Positions 7,959 through 15,295 of a stretch of 64,000 nucleotides of DNA are shown piece after piece. A program made the translations under genes and the position numbers. The number at the start of each line of letters is the position of its first letter. Position 1 is the first letter of the stretch. The notes under the pieces were generated by a model that was not told the origin of the DNA, searched no databases, and worked only from the letters and a program-made list of their open reading frames with translations. Source of the DNA: Paraplanobispora siamensis (lineage in GTDB: Bacteria; Actinomycetota; Actinomycetes; Streptosporangiales; Streptosporangiaceae). The stretch lies in NCBI RefSeq assembly GCF_016863175.1, contig NZ_BOOJ01000005.1:25641-89640 (forward strand). The letters are read 5' to 3'.

Positions 7959-9716
7959 GTGTCCACCCCCGGTCGGCATCGCGTGGCCGTCGGCGCCGAA
8001 CGGCGCCGTCGGCAGGTGCGCCAACGTCTCACCCTCGCCGCCGTCGCGCTCGTGGTCGCCCTGGCCGGGGCGGGAGTGCTGGCGCTCGACCGGGTGGGCG
8101 GGCCGTGCTCGGGAGGCGACCCCGTCCTGGTCGACGTCGCCGCCGCGGTGGACATCGCGCCCACCGCGATGGAGGCGGCCGAGCGCTTCAACGCCGCCAA
8201 GGCGGAGGTCGACGGCCGCTGCGTACTGGTACAGGTTACGGAACAGCCGCCGGCCACCGTGCTGCGGACGTTGATCGGCGACACCGCGGGCGTGTTGCCG
8301 GCCCGTCCCGACGGCTGGATCTCCGACTCCTCCGCCTGGATCCGGCTGGCCCGCAAGCAGGGCGCCGACGACCTGGCGGGCACCGAGACCGTGATGGCGA
8401 CCTCGCCCCTGGTCTTCGCCACCCGCAAGTCCCTCGCCGACCGGTTCGCGGTCGGCGAGACCGACATGAACTGGCGGATGGTCTTCCCGGCCACCACCCG
8501 GGGCCGGATCCAGCCCAACGAGAACGAGCCCGACGTGGTCCGCGTCCCCGACCCCTCGCTCGCCGGGGCGGGCATCGCCACCGTGGCCGCGGCCAGGGAC
8601 GTGGTCGGCACCGGCCCCGAGGCCGACCGGGCTCTCACCGCGTTCGTCCGCTGGGCGCAGGCGGGATCCGCGCCGGACTACCGGAGCATGCTCGAGGCGG
8701 TCGACGAGCGGTCCTTCTGGAAGCGGCCGGTCGTGATCGTCCCCGAGCAGTCGGTGTGGACCCACAACCGCGCCCCGTCCGCGGACCCGGTGGTCGCCCT
8801 CCACCCCCGCGAGGGCACCATCAACCTGGACTATCCCTACGTGGTCACCTCCGCGGACCCGGCCAAGGCGAGCGGGTCGCGGGCCTTCGCCGACTGGCTG
8901 CGCTCCGCCGAGACCCAGGACGCGGTACGGCGCGCCGGGTTCCGCTCGGCCGACGGCGCCCTGGGCCCCTACTCGCCCGGACCGGAGATCCCGACCACCT
9001 CGCCCCGCACCCGCCCGACCATCCTGCCCGCCACGATCGACGAGGCGCTGGAGGCGTGGAGCAGGCTGGCGCCGCCGACCAACATCCTGGTCCTGGCCGA
9101 CACCTCCCGGCACATGGCCGAGCCGATCGAGGGGCAGAAGGGCAAGACGAAGCTGTCGGTCGCCCTCGACGCCGCCCGCCTGGGCCTGCAGCTGTTCCCC
9201 AACTCCACCCACATGGGCATGTGGGAGTTCGCCGACGGCAAGGGCTCCGGCGACCGGCGGGAGGAGGTGGAGATCGGCCCGATCACCGAGCCGGACGGCG
9301 GTCAGGTCATCCGGCGCAGCCGCCTGGATGAGCTCACCCGCACCCTGCGCGCCGACCCCAAGCGGTCCAGCTCACTCAACGACGCGATCCTCGCCGGGTT
9401 CCGCGAGGTGACCGGCGCCTACGACGAGAAGATGAACAACACCCTGCTGGTCATCACCGCGGGCAAGGACGACGGCAAGGGCATCTCCGACAGCGGGCTG
9501 CTGCAGGCGCTGCGCGACGAGTGGGACCCGCAGTATCCCGTCCAGATCGTCGTCCTGGCCTTCGGCCGCGACCTCGACCGGTCCTCCCTCGCCCAGGTCA
9601 CCGCGGCCACCAACGGCTCCCTGCACGTCGCCCAGCAGCCCGGCGAGATCATCGACGTCTTCCTGTCCGCCCTGGCCCGCCGCCTGTGCCACCCCACCTG
9701 CCGCCGAGCCTCCTGA
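7959..9716 (+). CDS. membrane-anchored substrate-binding / von Willebrand A hybrid protein
   Basis: The 585-residue product starts at GTG. An arginine-rich N-terminus precedes one membrane helix (LTLAAVALVVALAGAGVLAL, about residues 24-43), so the rest is probably extracytoplasmic. Residues of roughly 50-330 look like a periplasmic binding-protein fold (ETVMATSPLVFATRKSLADRF; NLDYPYVVTSADP). Residues of roughly 365-575 form a von Willebrand A domain. The usual MIDAS motif DxSxS is altered here to DTSRHM, so metal-dependent ligand binding may be weak. It lies between fbiC and the convergent fbiB-fbiA pair, but nothing in it suggests an F420 role. The ligand is unknown. Confidence 0.8.
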   Translation: MSTPGRHRVAVGAERRRRQVRQRLTLAAVALVVALAGAGVLALDRVGGPCSGGDPVLVDVAAAVDIAPTAMEAAERFNAAKAEVDGRCVLVQVTEQPPATVLRTLIGDTAGVLPARPDGWISDSSAWIRLARKQGADDLAGTETVMATSPLVFATRKSLADRFAVGETDMNWRMVFPATTRGRIQPNENEPDVVRVPDPSLAGAGIATVAAARDVVGTGPEADRALTAFVRWAQAGSAPDYRSMLEAVDERSFWKRPVVIVPEQSVWTHNRAPSADPVVALHPREGTINLDYPYVVTSADPAKASGSRAFADWLRSAETQDAVRRAGFRSADGALGPYSPGPEIPTTSPRTRPTILPATIDEALEAWSRLAPPTNILVLADTSRHMAEPIEGQKGKTKLSVALDAARLGLQLFPNSTHMGMWEFADGKGSGDRREEVEIGPITEPDGGQVIRRSRLDELTRTLRADPKRSSSLNDAILAGFREVTGAYDEKMNNTLLVITAGKDDGKGISDSGLLQALRDEWDPQYPVQIVVLAFGRDLDRSSLAQVTAATNGSLHVAQQPGEIIDVFLSALARRLCHPTCRRAS

Positions 9717-9717
9717 C

Positions 9718-9734
9718 CCCCGGGCCTCCCGGGG
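9718..9734. terminator. hairpin between convergent genes
   Basis: The stem CCCCGGG / CCCGGGG with a three-base loop directly follows the VWA-protein stop and lies before the convergent end of fbiB. There is no T-run, so it is terminator-like only. The rest of the roughly 230-base spacer (9717-9947) holds no convincing gene. Confidence 0.4.
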
Positions 9735-9947
9735 AAGAACGACCGGTTGAGTACAGCGGAGCGACGGAGTTGAGCGGTGAGGCCGCGAAAGCCGACGACT
9801 TCGTCCGATCGGTCGACATCCACAACAGCTTCGCTGTGACGGTTCCCCGGCTTTTCCTCATGCCCGGCGATGTTACGCATGGCAGTTCGACGTCGACGGG
9901 CAGACTCTCACCCCGGTGACCTTCGCCGTGAGGCCGGACGCCGCACC

Positions 9948-11270
9948 TTAACGGGTGACGATGAAGTCGGCGGCCTTTCTGGGGGCGCGGTCGCGGGGCG
10001 GGGCCGCCGGGCGGCCGATGGCCACGGCGCCCATGGGGTCCCAGGCCGGGGGGAGGTCGAGGACCTCGCGGACCACGTCGCGGCAGAACATCGTGGAGGA
10101 CACCCAGGCCGAGCCGAGGCCCTCCACCGCGAGCTGGACCAGGAAGTTCTGCACGCCCGCCCCCGTGGCGACCACGAACATCTCCCGCTCGGCGGCGTTG
10201 CGGCGGTCGTCGCGGTAGGTGTGCGAGCCCTCCATGACCAGGCAGGGGACGGCCAGGTAGGGGGCGTTGCGCAGCACGTCGCCGCGCCGGACCCGCTTGG
10301 CGATCGACTCCTCGGAGAAGCCGTCGCCGCGCAGGTCGGCGATCCACGCCTCGCGCATCGCGTCGAGCAGCTTCTCGCGGATCTCCGCCGACTCCAGCAG
10401 CACGAACCGCCACGGCGTCGTGTGGTGCGGGGCGGGCGCGGAGATCGCGGCCTCCACCGCGCGGCGGACCTTGGCCCCGTCGACCGGCTCGGGGGAGAAC
10501 TCGCGGATGGTACGGCGGGCGAAGACCACGTCGCGCGAGCCGTACCGGAACATGTCCTCCTCGGACTGGCGGACCAGTTCGCGGATGCCCGGGCCGTCGT
10601 CCTCGGTGGTGTACTCGGCCATGCCCCGGATCACCGCCACCGGGGTCTGCGCCAGCTTGCCCTTGACGAGGTCTCCGGCCGCGGCGAACTCGTCGGCCAC
10701 CGCGGTCAGGGTGACCTCCAGCGCGTTGCCGTGGTCGTCGGACAGGCCCCGGTAGTCGAGCATGGGGGGCACCCCGGCGACGCCGACGGCCATGTCGGTC
10801 TGGCCGTTGCGCCACGGGCGGCCGAAGGTGTCGGAGACGACCACCCCGACCGATACGCCGAGCGCGTCGCGGATGCCCGCGCGCAGCGCCCTGGCGGAGG
10901 CGTCGGGGTCGGCCGGGAGCAGGACGACGGTGCCCGGCTCGGTGTTGGAGGCGTCGACCCCGGCCGCGGCCATGACGAAGCCGTGGGAGGTCTCCGCGAT
11001 CACCGTCTCGCCCCGCCGGGCCACGACCCGCACGGTCTCGTCCGCGACGGCCTCGGCGCGGGCCGTGTCCCGGCGGACGCGGCCCTCGGCCTTGCTGATG
11101 ATCTTGGAGGTGACCACGAGGATGTCGCCGTCGTGCAGGTCCGGACGGGCCGCGGCGATCAGCGCGCCGAGGTCGTCGCCCTCGCGGACCTCGGGGATGC
11201 CGTCGATCGCGAAGACCTCGATGCGGACCTCGGCGGGGACGTCGGCCTGGAAACGCCGGATCCTGCTCAT
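9948..11270 (-). CDS. fbiB: coenzyme F420-0:L-glutamate ligase with nitroreductase-like domain (FbiB)
   Basis: The 440-residue bifunctional protein begins at an ATG whose bases overlap the fbiA stop (ATGA). Residues of about 1-240 are the F420:gamma-glutamyl ligase domain ([37 protein letters not shown]). Residues of about 250-440 are an FMN-binding nitroreductase-like domain ([32 protein letters not shown]). In actinobacteria the C-terminal domain reduces dehydro-F420-0 and the N-terminal domain adds the glutamate tail. Size matches the roughly 450-residue mycobacterial FbiB. It forms a coupled operon with fbiA. Confidence 0.95.
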   Translation of the reverse strand: MSRIRRFQADVPAEVRIEVFAIDGIPEVREGDDLGALIAAARPDLHDGDILVVTSKIISKAEGRVRRDTARAEAVADETVRVVARRGETVIAETSHGFVMAAAGVDASNTEPGTVVLLPADPDASARALRAGIRDALGVSVGVVVSDTFGRPWRNGQTDMAVGVAGVPPMLDYRGLSDDHGNALEVTLTAVADEFAAAGDLVKGKLAQTPVAVIRGMAEYTTEDDGPGIRELVRQSEEDMFRYGSRDVVFARRTIREFSPEPVDGAKVRRAVEAAISAPAPHHTTPWRFVLLESAEIREKLLDAMREAWIADLRGDGFSEESIAKRVRRGDVLRNAPYLAVPCLVMEGSHTYRDDRRNAAEREMFVVATGAGVQNFLVQLAVEGLGSAWVSSTMFCRDVVREVLDLPPAWDPMGAVAIGRPAAPPRDRAPRKAADFIVTR

Positions 11271-12235
11271 CGCGCCCCCTCCCCGGCCGGACCCCGCTGC
11301 TCCGAGAGCCGCACGGCGAGGTCGACGGCGGCGCGGGCGATGTCGGCCGCGGCCTCGGCGTCGTGCATGATCAGGGGGCGCGCCTCCACCAGGACGCCGT
11401 CGAGGTGCACCCCGGCGTCCTGTTCGGCGACCAGCCAGCCGTCGACCAGCGGCGAGCCGTACAGCTCCAGCACGGCCTGGGCGGTGGTCTCCACGCCGAT
11501 CGCGGTCAGGCAGGCGTCGGCCATCCCGCGGACCGGGGCGCCGCCCACGATGGGGGAGACGCCGACGACGGTCTTGCGCTCCAGGGCCTCGCGGATGCCC
11601 TTGATCTGCAGGATCGTGCCGATGCTGACCACCGGGTTGGACGGCGGCAGGATCACGACGTCGGCCTCGTCGATCGCCTGCAGCACGCCCGGGGCGGGGC
11701 GGGCCTCGTCGGCGCCCACCAGGATGATCCGCTCGGCCGGGACCGCGGCGCGCAGCCGTACCCACCACTCCTGGAAGTGCACGGCCCGGCGGCCCTGCTC
11801 GTCATTGATCACGACGTGGGTCTCGGCCCGGTCGTCGCTCATCGGGATCAGCCGCACCCCCGGCTTCCACCGGTCGCACAGCGCGTCGGTGACCTGCGAG
11901 AGGGGGTATCCGGCGTCGAGCATCCGGGTGCGCACGATGTGGGTGGCGAAGTCGCGGTCGCCCAGGCCGAACCACTGCGGCTCCATCCCGTAGGCGGCGA
12001 GCTCCTCCTTGACGACGTGCGTCTCGTCGCTCCGGCCCCAGCCCTGCTCCTCGTTGATGCCGCCGCCCAGGGTGTACATCACCGTGTCGAGGTCGGGACA
12101 GACCCGCAGGCCGAACAGGGTGATGTCGTCACCGGTGTTGCCGATGACGGTGATCTCGGCGTCGGGGGACGCGGCGAGCAGGCCGCGCAGGAAACGGGCA
12201 CCGCCGATTCCGCCGGCGAGGGACACGATGCGCAT
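11267..12235 (-). CDS. fbiA: 2-phospho-L-lactate / enolpyruvyl transferase for F420 (FbiA)
   Basis: The 322-residue protein starts [19 protein letters not shown], the glycine-rich nucleotide loop diagnostic of CofD/FbiA. It moves the phosphoenolpyruvate-derived group from its guanosine-activated donor to FO, giving dehydro-F420-0. The frame stays open for about 22 codons upstream of the chosen ATG, but family conservation begins here. Its last bases overlap the start of fbiB. The activating guanylyltransferase FbiD is not in the window and must be encoded elsewhere. Confidence 0.95.
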   Translation of the reverse strand: MRIVSLAGGIGGARFLRGLLAASPDAEITVIGNTGDDITLFGLRVCPDLDTVMYTLGGGINEEQGWGRSDETHVVKEELAAYGMEPQWFGLGDRDFATHIVRTRMLDAGYPLSQVTDALCDRWKPGVRLIPMSDDRAETHVVINDEQGRRAVHFQEWWVRLRAAVPAERIILVGADEARPAPGVLQAIDEADVVILPPSNPVVSIGTILQIKGIREALERKTVVGVSPIVGGAPVRGMADACLTAIGVETTAQAVLELYGSPLVDGWLVAEQDAGVHLDGVLVEARPLIMHDAEAAADIARAAVDLAVRLSEQRGPAGEGAR

Positions 12236-12475
12236 GGCGAACAGTCTTCCACCCCGGACGAGGGGCCCGGTCGAAGGGGGCGGGGCCCGGCCGGGGCCCA
12301 TCTTTTCTCGATCGTTATGCGGGCCGTCTGCGCTGGCAGCGTCATCTCGGCAGATGCCGGAAGTATGCCTTTCTATAGGGTAGTGGGATACTTACGTGGT
12401 TGAAGTGCTTCCTGGGTCTACCGACGCTTAAGTCGGCCATGTGCAAAACTTGGCCCGGGTTTACCCGAGGACCCT

Positions 12476-14632
12476 ATGGGGGTAATTGTGATCAACGTCG
12501 ACGCCGGTCGGCTCCGGGAACCGGCCGCGTGGCTCATGGTCGCCGCGGCGTGCTTCGGCACGCTGGCCGACGTCAGACAGCTGCTCTTCGGGGACGCGTT
12601 CGGGGCGTCCTTCGCGGGACGCGCGGCCCTGTACCTCCCGCAGCTCGTCTCGCCGGTGACCTGGGCCCTGCTCGTCGGCGCGGTGCTGCTGGCGAGCAAC
12701 TTCGGCCCGGCCGTCGCGAGGCTGAAGATCCTCGTCTACGTGGCGGCGGGCACGCTCGCGGTGTCGGTGATCTTCGGGTTCATCGGGCTGCTGGGCGGGC
12801 TGTTCAGCGGTGCCGCCAGTTTCATCGAGAAGATCGAGTTCCTGCTGGAAGGCCTGCCGCTGCTGGCGCTGAGCGCGCTCGCGCTGCTCTATCTGCTGCC
12901 GAAGGCCGTCCCCTCCGGTCCCCGGGTGACCGAGTTCCACCCCCAGAGCTTCCGCCCCGACGGGGGCTTCGGCGGCGGGCACCCGCAGCAGCCGCCCTCC
13001 TCGCCCATCCCCTCCTACGCCCCCGGCTCCGCGCCGCAGGCGCCGCCCATTCCGGGGCAGGCCCCCTTCGTTCCGGGCCCCGCGGCGCACGACCAGGCGC
13101 CGCAGGCCCCGTACGGCGCGCAGGTTCCGCAGGAGTCCTCCGCGCCCTACAACCAGCCGGCCCTCCCGCCCGCGCTGCCGCCCGCCCCGGGTGACGCGTA
13201 CGCCTCCCAGGCCTCTGCCGCGCAGGCCCCGGGCTACGGCGCCCCCGCCGACGACCGGTCCTACGGCGCGCCGGCCGGTTACGGCCGGCCCCCGGCGCAG
13301 CCGTACGCCGAGCAGCAGCAGGCTCCGGCCTACGGCGAGCAGTCCTACGCGTCGCCCGCCGAGCCGCAGGCCCCGGCCTACGGTGCGCCCGCCGAGCAGC
13401 AGCCGGCCCAGCCCGCGGAGCCGCCGGCCTACACCCCGAGCCCGTACGTCGCGGCGGACGTCCAGCCGTCGGCTCCGGCCAGGCCGTACGAGCCGCCGCC
13501 GGGCTCCTACGAGCCCCCGGCCCACGCCTACGCCGCGCCCGCGGAGCAGCAGACCCCGCCGGTCCAGCCGGCCCAGTCCCAGGGGTACGTCCCCGCGCCG
13601 ACGGATCCCCAGCTGTCGTCCTACGGCCAGGCCGAGCCGCAGCCGGCGGGGTACGGACAGCAGGGGAGCGCGCAGCCGTACACCCCGTCCTCGACGGAGC
13701 CTCAGCTGCCCTCCTACGGCCAGGCCGAACCGCAGCTTCAGCCGTACTCCTCCCAGGACTCGCCGTCCTCCTACGCGCCGCCGCAGCCCGAGGCCGCCCC
13801 GGCGTCGCAGCAGCAGCCGTACACCCCGGCCGACAGCCACCCCGGCCCGCCCTTCGACAGCCAGGCGCAGGCGTCCTTCCCCAAGCCCCCGGAGAACTAC
13901 GGCCAGCCGCTGACGGGTTACTCCGGAGCGGAGTTCGCGCGGCAGGCCGAGCAGGTGCCGCACTACCCGGACCCGGCGGACGCCCGTTCCCAGCAGATCG
14001 CCCAGGCCTACCAGCAGGCCGAGAGCTACCAGCAGACCCAGGGCGGCGGGACCGAGCCGCAGCTGCGGGTGCCGGAGTACGGCACGCCCGGATACGACGA
14101 CCCCTTCGGGCATCCGCAGGCCTCGCAGAGCTCGCCGCAGTGGGAGACGCCGCAGGCCTCGCAGAGTGCCCCCCAGTGGGAGACTCCCCAGGCCTCGCAG
14201 AGCTCGCCGCAGTGGGAGACTCCCCAGGCCTCGCAGAGCTCGCCGCAGTGGGAAACGCCGCAGGCCTCGCAGAGTGCCCCCCAGTGGGAGACTCCCCAGG
14301 TTTCGCAAAGTTCTCCCCAGTGGGAAACGCCGCAGACGTCACAGAGTGCCCCGCAATGGGACTCCCAGGCTTCGCAGAGCGCGCCCCGGTGGGAGCCGCC
14401 GGCCGCCGACGCGACACTCCGGTTCGACCCGGCCGCCTACCAGAACGACCCGCTCAACGCGCCCGCCCCGCCGCAGGGCTGGGACTCCCAGCCGCCCATC
14501 GACCCGACGGCGATCTACACGCCCGAGCGTCCCGGGCAGGTAACGAACGGGGAAAACAGTGACAGAGAAAGGCCGGGCCCCGGTCAGGAGCAGAACACGT
14601 CCTGGTACGGTTCCGACCGCAGGGAGCACTGA
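12476..14632 (+). CDS. membrane protein with long Pro/Gln/Tyr-rich repetitive tail
   Basis: The 718-residue protein has three or four membrane helices in residues 15-145 (WLMVAAACFGTLADV; WALLVGAVLLASNF; VSVIFGFIGLLGGLF; LLALSALALLYLLP). About 550 residues of low-complexity sequence follow, rich in Pro, Gln, Ala, Ser and Tyr. Near the C-terminus is a tandem block of the 12-residue unit PQASQSSPQWET (see repeat). The ATG has GAGG about nine bases upstream; an in-frame GTG at 12488 is an alternative. The hydrophobic part resembles actinobacterial integral membrane proteins of unknown function and the tail is probably disordered. It lies between fbiA and whiB. Function unknown; a surface or divisome-associated scaffold is only a guess. 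Confidence 0.8.
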   Translation: MGVIVINVDAGRLREPAAWLMVAAACFGTLADVRQLLFGDAFGASFAGRAALYLPQLVSPVTWALLVGAVLLASNFGPAVARLKILVYVAAGTLAVSVIFGFIGLLGGLFSGAASFIEKIEFLLEGLPLLALSALALLYLLPKAVPSGPRVTEFHPQSFRPDGGFGGGHPQQPPSSPIPSYAPGSAPQAPPIPGQAPFVPGPAAHDQAPQAPYGAQVPQESSAPYNQPALPPALPPAPGDAYASQASAAQAPGYGAPADDRSYGAPAGYGRPPAQPYAEQQQAPAYGEQSYASPAEPQAPAYGAPAEQQPAQPAEPPAYTPSPYVAADVQPSAPARPYEPPPGSYEPPAHAYAAPAEQQTPPVQPAQSQGYVPAPTDPQLSSYGQAEPQPAGYGQQGSAQPYTPSSTEPQLPSYGQAEPQLQPYSSQDSPSSYAPPQPEAAPASQQQPYTPADSHPGPPFDSQAQASFPKPPENYGQPLTGYSGAEFARQAEQVPHYPDPADARSQQIAQAYQQAESYQQTQGGGTEPQLRVPEYGTPGYDDPFGHPQASQSSPQWETPQASQSAPQWETPQASQSSPQWETPQASQSSPQWETPQASQSAPQWETPQVSQSSPQWETPQTSQSAPQWDSQASQSAPRWEPPAADATLRFDPAAYQNDPLNAPAPPQGWDSQPPIDPTAIYTPERPGQVTNGENSDRERPGPGQEQNTSWYGSDRREH
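14114..14395 (+). repeat. 36-bp tandem repeat (about 8 copies) inside coding region
   Basis: Six full 36-base units run from 14114 to 14329, followed by two 33-base variants to 14395. Each encodes PQxSQSxPQWET with small changes (A/V/T and S/A). Several neighbouring copies are nearly identical at third codon positions too, so expansion looks recent. All copies stay in frame. Confidence 0.9.
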
Positions 14633-14698
14633 ACGCCCCGGTTGATCCTCGCGGTCACCTGGGAAGGTTCCGTCGTCGCAGGCACGCGACGTGATAAA

Positions 14699-14723
14699 CC
14701 GGGGAGAGCGGGTCTTTCCCCGG
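14699..14723 (+). terminator. possible hairpin downstream of the repeat-rich gene
   Basis: CCGGGGA pairs with TCCCCGG across an 11-base loop. It is not followed by a T-run. It sits in the 230-base spacer between the repeat-rich gene and whiB, which must also hold the whiB promoter; I cannot place that promoter with confidence. Confidence 0.3.
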
Positions 14724-14862
14724 ATAGCGGCATGCCGCTTGACGCCACACCAGCAGCACGCGTGTAATTACAAGCGTGTTGTTACGTCTTCCTCCGGGTG
14801 GGTAAGGGGGAGACGTTCATAAGGGGGGCTCCATATGCGGGCGGGCGGCAGGGAGGTGTGCA

Positions 14863-15123
14863 GTGACCGACCTGGTCATCGCACAGGACAGCAGCGCTGA
14901 AGAGCAGCTTGGCTGGCAGGAACGCGCGTTGTGCGCGCAGACCGACCCGGAGGCGTTCTTCCCGGAAAAGGGGGGATCGACCCGGGAGGCCAAGAAGGTG
15001 TGCCGCTCCTGTGAGGTGCGTGCCGAGTGCCTCGAATACGCGCTCGAGCACGATGAACGGTTCGGGATCTGGGGTGGGCTCTCCGAGCGGGAGCGCCGCC
15101 GGATCAAGCGTCAGGCCGTCTGA
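14863..15123 (+). CDS. whiB: WhiB sporulation regulator (Wbl family)
   Basis: The 86-residue Fe-S transcription factor has the four cluster cysteines at 24, 47, 50 and 56 (CX22CX2CX5C). The G(I/V)WGG turn is at residues 68-72, followed by a basic C-terminal patch (ERERRRIKRQAV). The segment LGWQERALCAQTDPEAFFPEKGG is essentially that of Streptomyces WhiB, so I call the orthologue rather than another Wbl protein. WhiB works with WhiA to start sporulation septation. The GTG has GGGAGG seven bases upstream. The gene stands alone and ends at a good intrinsic terminator. Confidence 0.95.
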   Translation: MTDLVIAQDSSAEEQLGWQERALCAQTDPEAFFPEKGGSTREAKKVCRSCEVRAECLEYALEHDERFGIWGGLSERERRRIKRQAV

Positions 15124-15186
15124 GGCGACGACGCCGAATAAGGAAATCCGAGGCGCCCCCCGGGGCGCTTGACGATATCTCGATGA

Positions 15187-15218
15187 GGTCACGCGGTCGT
15201 AGCCGCGTGGCCTTTTTT
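15187..15218 (+). terminator. intrinsic terminator after whiB
   Basis: The ten-base stem GGTCACGCGG / CCGCGTGGCC, with a TCGTAG loop, is followed directly by six Ts. It is the clearest rho-independent terminator in the window. Confidence 0.9.
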
Positions 15219-15295
15219 CGTTGGGGGGATATCGCCCCATATAAGGTGCCGTATCGTAGTCGCCCTGATCACCCCCCTTCTGAACCCCGGGACGC

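Noticed and set aside
9735..9947. Possible small gene between the VWA protein and fbiB (plus frame with DDFVRSVDIHNSFAVTV, or the minus frame starting MRNIAGHEEK)
   Set aside because: Neither has a ribosome binding site or a leaderless promoter at a plausible start, and neither resembles a family I know.
12461..14308. Minus-strand Leu/Arg/Gly repeat frame opposite the repeat-rich gene
   Set aside because: Its repeats are the mirror of the Pro/Gln repeat on the plus strand. The plus-strand product has real membrane helices and a sensible start, and the antisense one has neither.
14114..14395. Regular repeats that could suggest a CRISPR array
   Set aside because: The units are directly adjacent with no unique spacers and stay in frame as protein repeats. 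No cas genes are present.
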